From NCBI GenBank assembly GCA_045600125.1, contig JAZRXH010000135.1:27519-91518 (forward strand): 64,000 nt of DNA, written 5' to 3'. Position 1 is the first letter of the stretch, and each line of letters begins with the position of its first letter. Positions 9,001 through 17,472 of the stretch are shown in pieces. The position numbers and the translations under genes were made by a program. Below the pieces are notes generated by a model. That model saw only the letters and a program-made list of their open reading frames with translations. It did not search any database and was not told the DNA's origin. Origin of the DNA: SIG622 sp045600125. Lineage in GTDB: Bacteria > Bacillota > Clostridia > Oscillospirales > CAG-382.

Positions 9001-12000
9001 TCGGCAGCGGCGGCGTCGTCGCCGGTCTTCTCGGCTTCAACGGCTCCTCCAGCCCGCAGAACAAGACGCATCACGGCAACGTAACGGTGACCGTCAACGG
9101 CGGTACCTTCAATAACAAGAACATCAAGGTTTCCTACAACGACAACAACAAGACCACCGTTTCCGGCGCGGCGACCGTTATCCTCAACAACGGCATGGCA
9201 TCGCAGGGTCTTGTCGTCAGCAGCGATTTCAATTACATCGTCAAAGCGGCGGCAGGCGGTAAGGCAGACGTTTACGCCGAAGCAGACGGCGGCGCTCCCG
9301 CCTTTATCGTAACCTGCGACGATCCCGAAAAGTTCGTATTCGTGAACGGCGAACAGCTGGATACCGTAAACGGCGTGGCTACCTTCACTCCCACGGCAAC
9401 GGGTACCTACGACGTATCCTACGGCATGGCGGCAAGAACGCTTTCATTCAATGCGAACGGCGGCTCCGGCTCCGCTCCTTCTCCCATGACCGTGCCCGGC
9501 GGCGGAAGCGTTACTCTTCCCGGTGCGGGCAGCATGACCAAGGCGGGCTTCTCGCTCCTCGGCTGGTCGCTGACAAGCACAAGCCAGTCTCTCGTTTCCA
9601 ATCCCTTCACCATGCCGAACGCAGACACCGTTCTGTATGCGGTATGGGCTGAATCCGGCGTTGCCTTCGTAAACGGCGACAACTCCGGCATCCTGACGGT
9701 AGACGGTGCAGACCATACGGCGTATGCCGATCTTACCAGCGCCATAAATGCACTCGGCACCGACGGCGGCGTGATCTACTTCACCGGCGATCAGGCGTTC
9801 ACACAGCTCTCCGGTATTGTAAACGGTACAAAGGAACTGACCTTCATCGGCGTAGACGGTGCAAGATTCACGGAATTCAATGACAACTACACTCTCAAGT
9901 GCCCGCTCGCCTTCGAGAACATCACCTTCCTCAAGGGTTACAACAAGTACCCGCACCTCTGGGCAGCCGGATACAAGGTAACCATCGGCGAGGGCGTAGA
10001 GGTCAAGGTCTACGGCTCAGACGGTGTGTCCCTCTCGAATTCCAAGTTCGAGTACGTTCTCGGTAACTCCGGTACCAGAAGAGCCGAGATCGTGATCAAC
10101 AGTGCGACCAACGACAGCGTCGTTCCCGCATATTCCTCCTCCTTCACCGGCGACTTCTACGTAACGCTGAACGGCGGTACCGCAAATCTTACGAACGTCG
10201 GTATCCGTTCTCCCGGTGCAAGCACGTTCCTTAACGGCAACGTGACCGTCACCGTAAACGGCGGCACGATCAGCGGCAATTCCATCATCGCCACGAACTT
10301 CGTTGAAGGCAGCGGCGCAAGAACGCTTATCTTCAACAACGGCACCTACAGAGACCTCACCACCGACTTCGACTACATCTTCAACTCCGAGGCAGGCGGT
10401 ACCGTTTCTCTTGAAACGCCCGCTACCTCCTCTGCCGCTCCCGTTCTCCGTATTACGGCGGACGACAGCACCGTGGGCATCCTTGTAGACGGCAGCGTCA
10501 TCGGCACGGGCAGCGCAACCTTCACTCCCACCGAAAAGAAGATCTACGTTGTAACCTATGCGACGATCAAGTACACGGTAAGCTTTGACGCCAACGGCGG
10601 TACCGGCAGCGTACCGGAAAGCATTTCCGCGATCCCCGGCGCCGTTATCACTCTTCCCGCTCCCACCGGTCTTACCAGGGACGGCTTCCTCTTCCGCGGC
10701 TGGGGCACTTCCGCTGACGCCGCCAAGACGATCAGCGCTTACACCATCGGCTCCTCCGACGCTACGATCTATGCTCTGTGGGTCAACGCTTCCAAGGTCT
10801 GCGCAAATGCAGACGGCTCCGGCATCCTCACCATCGACGGCACCGATTACTTCGCCTTCGACACCATCGCCGAAGCGATCGCCGCTCTCGGCACGGCAGG
10901 CGGTACAGTATACTTTGAAGGTACGCATACGCTGAAGTCCGTTGTGGACGCAGCAGCTGCCGCACACTGTGCAAGCCTTGTCGTACACGGCATGAGCGAC
11001 AATTCGATCCTTCTCCACAAGGGCGAGACCATCACCTGCGACACCGCCTTTGAAAACCTGAAGTTCCGTGTCGATCCCGATTCCTCCAACGATTATCCTT
11101 ACCTCTGGTCCGGAAATCACGTACTCACCGTGGGTAACGTGAATGACACGGTCCTCATCGAAAGGATCATGAAGAACGGTTCCAAGACCGGCGTTGAGAT
11201 CCTCGGCGGCGGAGCCAATGCGAAGATCATCCTCAACAGCGGTAACTTCTCCTCCAACGTCGGCACCGTGAACTGGTCCGGCTCCGCAAGCTACAATGCG
11301 ATCATGGAAGTGAACGGCGGTACGTCCATCAGTGCTTCCGCAATGGCTCCCTTCTACAGCTCCGGTTCTGTTCTGAACGGCAACCTCTGCTACACGTTCA
11401 ACGGCGGTCAGTTTGCCAACACTGCCTTCAACGTGACCAAGAACACCACCATCAACGGCAACATCATCGCCATCTTCAACAACGGCTTGGCAGACACCTA
11501 CGACTTTACGACTGACTGCTTTGAGTATGTGCTTGAGGCAAGCGCCGACGTGAACGTCAAGGCTTCCTCTCTCGGCAATAACTCCACGGCTCCCGTATTC
11601 GAGCTGACTCCCGCTTCCGAGGGCGACGTTCTTGTGAACGGCGAAGCTCTTGCAATGACGGGTGACAAGTACCTGTTCACACCGGCTGAGATGGGCACCT
11701 ACGTGATCACCCTCGGCACGGCAGAAGCCGGAACGAGCACCTTCACCTTCGCAACGGCAAGAGACAGCGACGGCAGCGTTGTTGTAGACGATAAGACCGG
11801 CTATGACGGACGTGCGATCCTCATTCTCGACGACGATACGTCGAACGCGATCTTTGTCGAAGAGGCAGGCGTAAACGGCACCGTTGTTTCCGCAGAGCTC
11901 AGCCTCAGCGCCGGCACGCACAGCTACATTCTCGTAAAGAACGGCTACAAGCCCGCATCCGGTACTCTCACCGTTGCAGCGGACGGCAGCTTTACGGATC

Positions 12001-12209
12001 CCGAGATCGCTCTCGTTCCCGGTGACATCAAGGGCAGCTTCGAGGAGGTTTGCGGCGACGGCAAGATCGACGTGAACGACTTCATCCGGGTTGTCAGAGG
12101 CTTTGCAGCCGAAGCTTCCACGGCTCTCCGTGAGGCAGTGGACATCAACGAGGACGGTATCGTTACCGTTGCAGACCTTGCGCTTGTAAAGGCAAACTTC
12201 GGCGAATAA
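6069..12209 (+). CDS. giant secreted SGNH hydrolase with InlB-type/beta-helix repeats and C-terminal dockerin
   Basis: This is a 2046-aa extracellular protein. A signal peptide (about 1-27) precedes an SGNH/GDSL-type hydrolase domain: nucleophile block GGSVTNG (Ser55), FAIND (Asn133) and DGCHPN (Asp233, His236). These give a plausible esterase catalytic set, probably a carbohydrate deacetylase or esterase. Beta-sandwich segments fill about 290-720. Three modules follow, each an InlB B-type repeat (TFDANGG ... LYAIYA) plus a VTVNGG-rich probable beta-helix. The C-terminus (about 1985-2046) is a type I dockerin with two calcium-loop repeats (GDGKIDVNDF and DINEDGIVTVADL), implying docking to a cohesin scaffold not seen here. 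The chosen ATG has GGAGGAG upstream and opens the signal peptide; the frame extends 295 codons further upstream with no signal, which I reject. Confidence 0.88.
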   Translation: MKKILSIILSLALCVTAASFCTASVSADAAQSLLPNVYAKMKNNEKIHIGYFGGSVTNGYGATSQSEKSWRYYSRVWLADYAQSIGSTSSIYEGTHAGLGGTGTDLNVYRADSALDLDGSDPVDLLFIEFAINDSYEGNTYDKSAYYMESIVRKVWEKDPECDIVICITTDFGKASHDQSAFVNATAHKDVAAYYGIPVFDFGAHMWEFLKEENGGTPVPAQTDPLWTYYYADGCHPNDNGYLKYAEFLWDDFLEEAVDDTKGYSTTVVNHTMPEATFSTRLSAPYNIAPRTDAYLVNAGEARNLSKAYNFAGSSTLSANGGGASFKAIFHSKSAGMYYTGNPDNGLVLYSVDGGEYKAMNLYSSSNNTNEYFMFYDNLAYGEHTVDVIFRKTEHGASLALRSFFIDGDPDKFGVEFGDAPNTKPLSDIYYSSVVLTPALLDTTIQGGGTVNDSAVRTQLHHHSDVDVLQYAPNTSSTNNIASDCYNSTLRTVSVPLYKYAVIHYYYDLPTGVTSHADSSQVINFLQLKVDGVNRSLFMHSADPLVANQTASSIFDLTAIPVQKEYEGTLMQMHVYPFGDRKANQVDGRELMNIQDITFYVDYPYDASPVTVTSGMTASSSAVALDLTGKKLLPSAFKYATVNYSNNTATGVKLGVDVKYPSASYKYFTKDISGESGSVILNLSEAATSGQTDYYTEALVSAVGGSFTVDSVVFSTEYPDKTVKFDVTFDANGGSGTVPAPVKGSIDSLIELPSPALTKPGCIFIGWNTDRNAAAALSQFYVPEDGAVLYAIYAQLATVYASASGSLVYEGETHTAYTTLAEAVTSLGASGGTVIFNGRYDWPENSFNENAPIVVLKGAYSTAQIVTPQTTRIKCNTTFENLSFIKSRKTDGTENDVYFNFGGKKVTVGTEGQDDVKIFSENTSTGALTEAEFKIYGSSTGSSPDITINSGKIGIFCADGYNTTTNGNTKVTVNGGTIGSGGVVAGLLGFNGSSSPQNKTHHGNVTVTVNGGTFNNKNIKVSYNDNNKTTVSGAATVILNNGMASQGLVVSSDFNYIVKAAAGGKADVYAEADGGAPAFIVTCDDPEKFVFVNGEQLDTVNGVATFTPTATGTYDVSYGMAARTLSFNANGGSGSAPSPMTVPGGGSVTLPGAGSMTKAGFSLLGWSLTSTSQSLVSNPFTMPNADTVLYAVWAESGVAFVNGDNSGILTVDGADHTAYADLTSAINALGTDGGVIYFTGDQAFTQLSGIVNGTKELTFIGVDGARFTEFNDNYTLKCPLAFENITFLKGYNKYPHLWAAGYKVTIGEGVEVKVYGSDGVSLSNSKFEYVLGNSGTRRAEIVINSATNDSVVPAYSSSFTGDFYVTLNGGTANLTNVGIRSPGASTFLNGNVTVTVNGGTISGNSIIATNFVEGSGARTLIFNNGTYRDLTTDFDYIFNSEAGGTVSLETPATSSAAPVLRITADDSTVGILVDGSVIGTGSATFTPTEKKIYVVTYATIKYTVSFDANGGTGSVPESISAIPGAVITLPAPTGLTRDGFLFRGWGTSADAAKTISAYTIGSSDATIYALWVNASKVCANADGSGILTIDGTDYFAFDTIAEAIAALGTAGGTVYFEGTHTLKSVVDAAAAAHCASLVVHGMSDNSILLHKGETITCDTAFENLKFRVDPDSSNDYPYLWSGNHVLTVGNVNDTVLIERIMKNGSKTGVEILGGGANAKIILNSGNFSSNVGTVNWSGSASYNAIMEVNGGTSISASAMAPFYSSGSVLNGNLCYTFNGGQFANTAFNVTKNTTINGNIIAIFNNGLADTYDFTTDCFEYVLEASADVNVKASSLGNNSTAPVFELTPASEGDVLVNGEALAMTGDKYLFTPAEMGTYVITLGTAEAGTSTFTFATARDSDGSVVVDDKTGYDGRAILILDDDTSNAIFVEEAGVNGTVVSAELSLSAGTHSYILVKNGYKPASGTLTVAADGSFTDPEIALVPGDIKGSFEEVCGDGKIDVNDFIRVVRGFAAEASTALREAVDINEDGIVTVADLALVKANFGE
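8236..11740 (+). repeat. three tandem ~1.15-1.2 kb coding repeats (InlB B-repeat plus beta-helix)
   Basis: Copies begin near 8236, 9438 and 10570. Each encodes an InlB/Listeria-Bacteroides-type repeat of about 75 residues (F-D/N-A-N-G-G, then G-W and ending in LYA-x-W/Y). A linker with an A-x-x-A-I-x-A-L-G-T-x-G-G core follows, then Asn/Gly-rich strands with VTVNGG and a closing F-x-P-T/A-x-x-G-x-Y-V segment. Copies are diverged at the DNA level but clearly homologous as protein. Confidence 0.8.
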
Positions 12210-12272
12210 GGAGTTTTCGGGATTTCTCCCGGAAAGGTTAATTTCGCAAACAGCAACCGAATAATTCTGCGG

Positions 12273-12311
12273 CGGGTGCGGACTTCCACGGAGGTCCGCA
12301 TCCGTTTTTTT
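12273..12311 (+). terminator. intrinsic terminator of the dockerin protein gene
   Basis: CGGGTGCGGAC pairs with GTCCGCATCCG (one G-U pair) around a ten-base loop and is followed by TTTTTTT. It separates the dockerin gene from the shikimate operon. Confidence 0.85.
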
Positions 12312-12368
12312 ATTTGTATATCGTGAGGACGGCGGGTAATTTTTCCCGAAAAAAGTCCCGATTGCGTC

Positions 12369-12397
12369 TTGCAAGGAGCGGAAAAGTGGTGTATAAT
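12369..12397 (+). promoter_or_regulatory. sigma-A promoter of the shikimate operon
   Basis: TTGCAA (12369-12374) is followed after 17 bases by TATAAT (12392-12397). The start codon of the first gene is about 105 bases downstream; this leader holds a modest GCCGA/TCGGC hairpin with a T-rich loop near 12413-12441 but no recognisable T-box or riboswitch. Confidence 0.7.
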
Positions 12398-12507
12398 GAA
12401 AATGAATGAGTGTGCCGACGGTCGTTTTTTCGTCTTCGGCATACGGGAAAAGCGCTAAAATCAGGCTGAATAACAAAAATCAGTGAGTGAAAGGAACCGT
12501 CATAGAT

Positions 12508-12789
12508 ATGGAACTTCTTGAGGCAAGAGAGATCATCAACAGCGTAGACGCCGAGATGGTGAAATTATTCTGCAAAAGGATGCACGCTTCGGCAGAGATC
12601 GCAAAGTACAAAGAGGCGCACGGACTTCCGGTCTATGACGCCGCAAGAGAAAAAGAAGTCATAAAACGGAACGCCGAGGCGGCAGAACCGGAGATGCGGG
12701 AGCTGTATTGCGAATTCATCACCACCGTCATGAAGCTGTCGAAGGATTACCAGAGAACACTGATGGGAAAGGCAGAAGAGGAACAATGA
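12508..12789 (+). CDS. chorismate mutase, AroQ (all-helical) class
   Basis: This 93-aa single-domain protein converts chorismate to prephenate for Phe/Tyr synthesis. It has the typical AroQ pattern: L-x-x-x-R-x-x-I-N-x-x-D at the N-terminus (ARE-IINSVDAEMVKLFCKRM), K-x-x-x-G-x-P-V-Y-D-A-x-R-E in the middle, and a final Q-Y/Q-R-like helix (SKDYQRTLM). The ATG at 12508 lies 11 bases after GAAAGGAA, a spacing shared with several other genes here; a GTG at 12487 overlaps that Shine-Dalgarno and is rejected. Its stop overlaps the aroB start (ATGA), so the two are translationally coupled. It heads the shikimate operon. Confidence 0.9.
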   Translation: MELLEAREIINSVDAEMVKLFCKRMHASAEIAKYKEAHGLPVYDAAREKEVIKRNAEAAEPEMRELYCEFITTVMKLSKDYQRTLMGKAEEEQ

Positions 12790-13826
12790 ACATTCCTGTA
12801 AAAACCTTTGCGGGCACCTATGAGGTGGTCATCGGGAAGGGACTCATAAAAGATGAGAATGCGGCAAGGGCGTATCTTCCGCAGAAGGGGAAGGCGCTTG
12901 TCGTGACCGACAGCGGCGTTCCGAAGGAGTACACAGAGATGCTGTGCCGTCTTCTTCCCTGCCCTTCCGTTTTAGTCCTTCCCTGCGGCGAGGAAAACAA
13001 GAACATACACTCCTATACCGCCATTCTCGACAAGCTCTGCGAGGGCGGCTTTACCCGCTCTGACTGCATCGTATCGCTTGGCGGCGGGGTGTGCGGGGAC
13101 ATGGCGGGCTTTGCGGCGTCGAGCTATATGCGGGGCATCGCTTTCCATAACGTTCCCACGACGCTTCTGTCGCAGGTGGATTCCTCGGTGGGAGGAAAGA
13201 CCGGCTTTGACTACGGCGGGGTAAAAAATCTTGTGGGGGCGTTCTATCCGCCGAAAAGCGTTCTCACCGATACAGACTTTCTTTCGACGCTGCCCCCTCG
13301 CCGCATGGCGGACGGCATGGCGGAGATCATAAAAATTGCGGCGGTATGCGACGGGGCGCTGTTCGGGCTTCTCGAAAAGGAGAGCCGGGAGCGGATATAC
13401 GGGGAGCTTCTCTGTGAAATTATCTCCCGTGCCGTCGTTTTGAAAAAGGAGATCGTAGAGGCGGACGAGAAGGAGTCCTCTCTGCGGAGGGTACTGAACT
13501 TCGGGCACACGGTGGGACACGCTCTGGAGCTTTCGGAAAGCGGGAAGGGGCTTCTTCACGGCGAATGCGTGGGGCTTGGGATGCTTGCGGTGACAAGCGG
13601 CGATGTACAAAGGAAGCTCCGTGACGTGCTTTGCAAGTTCTCGCTTCCCATAAAGCTTCCCGTGCTTCCGAAGGAAACGGAGCTATCCGGGATCCTTCTC
13701 GACAAGAAGATGAGCGGAAGCCTTCTCCGTGTGGTCAGATGCCCCAAAATCGGGCGTTTTGAGATCGTCGGGGAGAATGCTTCGGACTTTATAAAAGAGG
13801 CGTATACGGGGCTGTGCGGGCTCTGA
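12786..13826 (+). CDS. aroB: 3-dehydroquinate synthase
   Basis: This 346-aa protein matches the AroB family, which cyclises DAHP to 3-dehydroquinate using NAD+ and a divalent metal. It shows the nucleotide segment GGGVCGDMAGFAAS, the PTTLLSQVDSSVGGKTG substrate loop, the K-N-L-V-G stretch and the metal-ligand motifs FGHTVGHALE and HGECVGLGM. The ATG overlaps the stop of chorismate mutase by four bases; the frame is open upstream only within that gene. It is slightly shorter than the E. coli enzyme (362 aa). The DAHP synthase that would supply its substrate is not in the window. Confidence 0.96.
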   Translation: MNIPVKTFAGTYEVVIGKGLIKDENAARAYLPQKGKALVVTDSGVPKEYTEMLCRLLPCPSVLVLPCGEENKNIHSYTAILDKLCEGGFTRSDCIVSLGGGVCGDMAGFAASSYMRGIAFHNVPTTLLSQVDSSVGGKTGFDYGGVKNLVGAFYPPKSVLTDTDFLSTLPPRRMADGMAEIIKIAAVCDGALFGLLEKESRERIYGELLCEIISRAVVLKKEIVEADEKESSLRRVLNFGHTVGHALELSESGKGLLHGECVGLGMLAVTSGDVQRKLRDVLCKFSLPIKLPVLPKETELSGILLDKKMSGSLLRVVRCPKIGRFEIVGENASDFIKEAYTGLCGL

Positions 13827-13892
13827 GAAGCTGTATGGCAGGACGGTTGAATATCAGCACGGCTGAATATATAACTTTGGGGGAAAGAAAAA

Positions 13893-14300
13893 ATGAGAAC
13901 GAACCGGGAACCGACAAAGGAAGAGCTTGCTTTCGTCCGCTCGTCTCTGACTGCCTTCAACGACAAGGCGGTGGGACAGGATGGGCACACGCCGCTCTGC
14001 TTTACCGAGCAGAACGATGACGGCGAAATCATAGCGGGGCTCATCGGCGGGACCTATTGGGGCTGGATGTACGTGGATATTCTCTGGGTCGAGGAAAAGT
14101 ACCGCTTTTGCGGCATCGGCTCACAGCTTCTTTCCGATGCCGAAGAGGAAGCAAGGCACCGGGGGTGCCATCACGTGCACCTTGAGACCATGAGCTGGCA
14201 GGCGCCGGAATTTTACAAGAAGCACGGGTACACCGTCCTCGGGGTCTTACCGGATATCCCGGAAGGACACGAAAAATATATTCTGACAAAGGCGCTGTGA
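13893..14300 (+). CDS. GNAT-family N-acetyltransferase
   Basis: This 135-aa protein carries the GNAT acetyl-CoA motif A in YRFCGIGSQLLSDAEEEA (R/Q-x-x-G-x-G/A type) and the motif B segment ending FYKKHGYTVLG, which give high confidence in the fold. The substrate is unknown. It sits between aroB and aroC in the same orientation with spacing of 66 and 58 bases, so it is co-transcribed, but no shikimate-pathway role is known for such a protein. GGGGGAAAG lies upstream of the start. It may be a resistance- or stress-type acetyltransferase that hitch-hiked into the operon. Confidence 0.85.
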   Translation: MRTNREPTKEELAFVRSSLTAFNDKAVGQDGHTPLCFTEQNDDGEIIAGLIGGTYWGWMYVDILWVEEKYRFCGIGSQLLSDAEEEARHRGCHHVHLETMSWQAPEFYKKHGYTVLGVLPDIPEGHEKYILTKAL

Positions 14301-14358
14301 AAAACCGGGAGGCGCCCGAAAACGGAACGGCCATAACGGAAAGGAACGAAAGAAAGAT

Positions 14359-15471
14359 ATGAAAAATACCTTCGGAAACAGCATAAGTCTTACGGTATTC
14401 GGCGAAAGCCACGGAAAGGCGGTGGGAGCCGTTCTGGACGGGCTTCCGGCGGGACTCCCGGCGGAAGAGGCAGACATCCGGGAAGCGCTTTCTCTGCGCC
14501 GTCCCTTTGGGGACATCTCCACGGCAAGGCGGGAGAAGGATGACTTTGAAATTCTCAGCGGGGTATTTAGCGGTACGACCTGCGGGACGCCGCTGTGCAT
14601 TATGATAAAGAATGAGGACGTAAACTCCGCTTCCTATGAAAAAAGCGCAGGGCTTGCCCGTCCGGGACACGCAGACTACACCTCGCACGTCAAGTACGGC
14701 GGCTTTGAGGACTACCGGGGCGGCGGGCATTTCAGCGGACGGGTAACGGCGGGGATCGTGGCGGTCTGCGCTGTGCTGCGTGCGGCACTTCTTGCGAAGG
14801 GCATCCGCATCGGGTCGCATATCGCCGAAATTGCGGGGGTGTGCGATGCGGCTCTGTCGCTTTCGGATACGGAAAAGCTGGGGGCTTGTCTTGAGAATCT
14901 TTCAAGGACGCCCTTTCCGGTGCTTTCCGAAGGTGCCGGTGAAGAAATGAAAAGGCAGATCCTTACGGCGAAGGAAGAAAAGGACAGTGTGGGCGGCATT
15001 CTCGAGACCTGCATCACGGGGATCCCGGCGGGGGTCGGCGAGCCGTTCTTCGACAGTCTTGAGAGCGAGCTTGCCCATGCGGTCTTCTCGGTGGGCGGCG
15101 TGAAGGGCATTGAGTTCGGGGACGGTTTTGCTCTTGCCCGCATGCGTGGCTCCGAGGCGAACGATGCGATGCGGTATGAAAACGGAGAGGTGAGCGTTCT
15201 CTCGCACCATGCGGGCGGGATCTACGGCGGCATTTCCGCCGGGATGCCGATCCTCTTCCGGACGGCGATAAAGCCCACGCCCAGCATCGGCAAAAAGCAG
15301 GAAACGATAGATTTTCAAAATATGTGCAATGCGGAGCTTGAAAATACGGGACGGCACGACCCCTGCATCGTCCACCGTGCCCGTGCGGTGGTGGAGGCGC
15401 TTTCGGCGTTCGTCCTCTTTGACGCTCTGTGTGAAAGCTTCGGGAGCGGCTTTTTCCGCACGGAAAAATAA
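14359..15471 (+). CDS. aroC: chorismate synthase
   Basis: This 370-aa protein has the AroC family signatures: GESHGKAVGAVLDGLPAG near the N-terminus, RPGHADY, the FSGR-T-A-G segment, the VGG-V-K-G-I-E-F-G-D block, and the C-terminal D-P-C-I-V-H-R-A-R-A-V-V-E region. It converts EPSP to chorismate using reduced FMN. The start follows AAAGGAAC by twelve bases, an arrangement shared with other genes of this window. The next gene, the AroE-AroK fusion, begins 24 bases downstream, consistent with one mRNA. Confidence 0.96.
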   Translation: MKNTFGNSISLTVFGESHGKAVGAVLDGLPAGLPAEEADIREALSLRRPFGDISTARREKDDFEILSGVFSGTTCGTPLCIMIKNEDVNSASYEKSAGLARPGHADYTSHVKYGGFEDYRGGGHFSGRVTAGIVAVCAVLRAALLAKGIRIGSHIAEIAGVCDAALSLSDTEKLGACLENLSRTPFPVLSEGAGEEMKRQILTAKEEKDSVGGILETCITGIPAGVGEPFFDSLESELAHAVFSVGGVKGIEFGDGFALARMRGSEANDAMRYENGEVSVLSHHAGGIYGGISAGMPILFRTAIKPTPSIGKKQETIDFQNMCNAELENTGRHDPCIVHRARAVVEALSAFVLFDALCESFGSGFFRTEK

Positions 15472-15495
15472 TAAAAAGAAAAGGCAGAAAAGAAC

Positions 15496-16785
15496 ATGGA
15501 ATACGGCTGTATAGGGAAGACGCTGCGGCACAGTTATTCAAAAGAAATACACGCACGGCTCGGGGATTATCCGTATGATCTTTTTGAGCTTGAAGAGGCG
15601 GAGCTTTGCGGTTTTTTCAAAAAGCGGGACTTCCGGGGCATCAACGTGACGATCCCCTACAAGGAGCTTGTTCTGCCGTATCTCGATTTTCTCTCTCATG
15701 ACGCCGGAAGGGTCGGGGCGGTGAACACGGTGGTGAACCGGGACGGAAAGCTTTTCGGGTACAACACCGACGTTTTCGGGCTTTCGTGTCTGCTGAGAAA
15801 GCTCGGAACGGAGGTATGCGGAAAAAAGGTGCTGATCCTCGGCACCGGCGGCACCTCCAAAACGGCAAGAGCCGTCTGTGAAAAGCACGGTGCGAAGGAA
15901 ACGATCCGGGTCTCCCGAACGGGAAAAGAGGGTGCGGTGACCTACGAGGAAGCGGTTTCGGCTCACCGTGACGCCGACATCCTCATCAATGCAACGCCCT
16001 GCGGGATGTATCCGGATAACGACTCTCTTGCCCTTGAGCTTTCGGCGTTTCCCCGTCTTTGTGCGGTGGCGGATGCAGTGTACAATCCTCTGCGGAGCCG
16101 CCTTGTACTGGAGGCGAAAAAGCGGGGCATTCCCGCCTCGGGCGGTCTCTTGATGCTGGCGGCGCAGGGAGTACGGGCGAGCCGGTATTTCCTCGGAAAA
16201 GAGCCGAAAGGAAACGGCATCGGCATCGAGGACGACGAGGATTTCGAGAAGGCTCTCCGTGTGACTGAGGGCTGTCTTTTTGAAAAAGAAAATCTTGTGT
16301 TATGCGGGATGCCGGGAGCGGGAAAGACCACGCTCGGGCGTCTGTGCGCCAGGAGCCTCGGGCGGGAATTCGTTGACACCGATGAGGAGATCGTAAATAG
16401 ATGCGGAAAGAGCATTCCGGAAATCTTTGCCACGATCGGCGAAGCGGGCTTCCGTGCGCTCGAGGGCGAGGTCATTCGGGACGTTTCAAAGAAGGCGGGG
16501 CTTGTGATCTCGGCAGGCGGCGGTGCGGTGCTGTCGGAGGAAAACGTCACCTCGCTCCGGGAAAACGGGAGAATCTTTTTTCTCGACGTACCGGTATCGC
16601 TTCTCTGTCCCACCGAAGACAGACCTCTCGCAAGAAGCCGTGAAGCGTTGGAAATGCTTTACGGGGAGCGGCACGGGCGGTACTGCGAGGTATGTGACGA
16701 AAGGGTCGTTCTTACCCGCAAGGGGGACGACCGGGAAGAAAATGCCGCACGTATCGCCGGGCTTTTCAAGGAGGCGTACCGATAA
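15496..16785 (+). CDS. aroE: shikimate dehydrogenase - shikimate kinase fusion
   Basis: This 429-aa fusion carries two consecutive shikimate-pathway enzymes. Residues 1 to about 250 are AroE-like: G-x-T-L-x-H-S-Y-S, NVTIPYKE with the catalytic Lys, a G-A-V-N-T-V turn, the NADP-binding GTGGTSKTA and the INATPCGM motif. From about residue 265 it is AroK-like: P-loop GMPGAGKTT, DTDEEI (shikimate/Mg), F-R-x-L-E-G-E, SAGGGAV and the lid motif EDRPLAR. It would convert 3-dehydroshikimate to shikimate 3-phosphate in one polypeptide. AroE/AroK fusions are known in some Clostridia and other bacteria. No frameshift or internal start suggests separation. Confidence 0.94.
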   Translation: MEYGCIGKTLRHSYSKEIHARLGDYPYDLFELEEAELCGFFKKRDFRGINVTIPYKELVLPYLDFLSHDAGRVGAVNTVVNRDGKLFGYNTDVFGLSCLLRKLGTEVCGKKVLILGTGGTSKTARAVCEKHGAKETIRVSRTGKEGAVTYEEAVSAHRDADILINATPCGMYPDNDSLALELSAFPRLCAVADAVYNPLRSRLVLEAKKRGIPASGGLLMLAAQGVRASRYFLGKEPKGNGIGIEDDEDFEKALRVTEGCLFEKENLVLCGMPGAGKTTLGRLCARSLGREFVDTDEEIVNRCGKSIPEIFATIGEAGFRALEGEVIRDVSKKAGLVISAGGGAVLSEENVTSLRENGRIFFLDVPVSLLCPTEDRPLARSREALEMLYGERHGRYCEVCDERVVLTRKGDDREENAARIAGLFKEAYR

Positions 16786-16914
16786 GTTTTTCGCTTTTTC
16801 CTTTTTGAAAAGTCTTGGAATGCGTACATTTATGTTTGAAAATTACAAAAGTCATAAAGGTAAAGGAGGAGGCTTTCGCTCCCGTTTTCCGCGGAGAGGA
16901 GGCGCTGTACTTTC

Positions 16915-17355
16915 ATGAAGATACTTGTCATAAACGGTCCGAACATGAACATGCTGGGCATCCGGGAGCCGGAGATCTACGGCAAAGAGAACTATGCGGC
17001 GCTGTGTGAAAAAATCGAAAAGCACGGCAAGGAAAACGGCATTGAGGTAAAGCTTTTCCAGTCGAACAGTGAGGGCGCCATTGTGGATGAGATCCAGAGC
17101 GCCTGCGGAAGCTTTGACGGCATTGTGATCAATCCCGCGGCGTACACCCACACAAGCATTGCCATTCCCGACGCACTGAAGGCGGTGGGGATCCCGGCGG
17201 CGGAGGTGCATATTTCCGACGTGGACTCCCGGGAGGACTACCGGAGGGTCAATTTCGTGCGGTGCGCCTGCGTGTACTCGGTGGCGGGGCACGGCTTCGA
17301 CGGGTATCTCGAGGCGATCGACTATTTGTGTCAAAAGTTTTCGGAGAGAAAATAA
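16915..17355 (+). CDS. aroQ: 3-dehydroquinate dehydratase, type II
   Basis: This 146-aa protein is a typical type II dehydroquinase that dehydrates 3-dehydroquinate to 3-dehydroshikimate. It has the N-terminal INGPNMNMLGIREP motif, the flexible-loop Arg and Tyr (R-E-P-x-x-Y), QSNSEG, the NPAAYTHTS segment and the AEVHISD motif with the catalytic His. The 129-base gap upstream contains two purine-rich Shine-Dalgarno-like blocks; the nearer one (AGGAGG) is twelve bases before the ATG. It lies between the AroE-AroK fusion and the sialidase-like gene. Confidence 0.95.
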   Translation: MKILVINGPNMNMLGIREPEIYGKENYAALCEKIEKHGKENGIEVKLFQSNSEGAIVDEIQSACGSFDGIVINPAAYTHTSIAIPDALKAVGIPAAEVHISDVDSREDYRRVNFVRCACVYSVAGHGFDGYLEAIDYLCQKFSERK

Positions 17356-17472
17356 TATGTGTGAAAAAGACACATGTTTTTTCTTCTGCAAAGAATGAGG
17401 CTTGCCGTCGGCATTCCGGAAAAATCCGGGATAGGTGCCGGTAAACTTAAAGTTCAAGGGAGGCGCAGGCAA

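Noticed and set aside
6042..9074. Very long open frame (about 1010 codons) antisense to the dockerin protein, starting ATG and with no stop
   Set aside because: It is the complement of a repetitive, GC-rich-third-position gene; it shows no domain, no ribosome binding site and low-complexity Val/Gly/Arg composition. The sense strand has signal peptide, catalytic motifs and dockerin.
8236..11740. Repeats considered as a possible mobile element or satellite array
   Set aside because: The periodicity is in protein modules inside one open frame, with no target duplications or transposase.
10017..12476. Long antisense open frame (about 819 codons) over the second half of the dockerin protein and its terminator
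   Set aside because: Same explanation; it would also run through the terminator and promoter region.
13893..14300. Possible phage or integron origin of the GNAT gene in the aro operon
   Set aside because: Composition and ribosome binding site match the neighbours and there is no attachment site or integrase.
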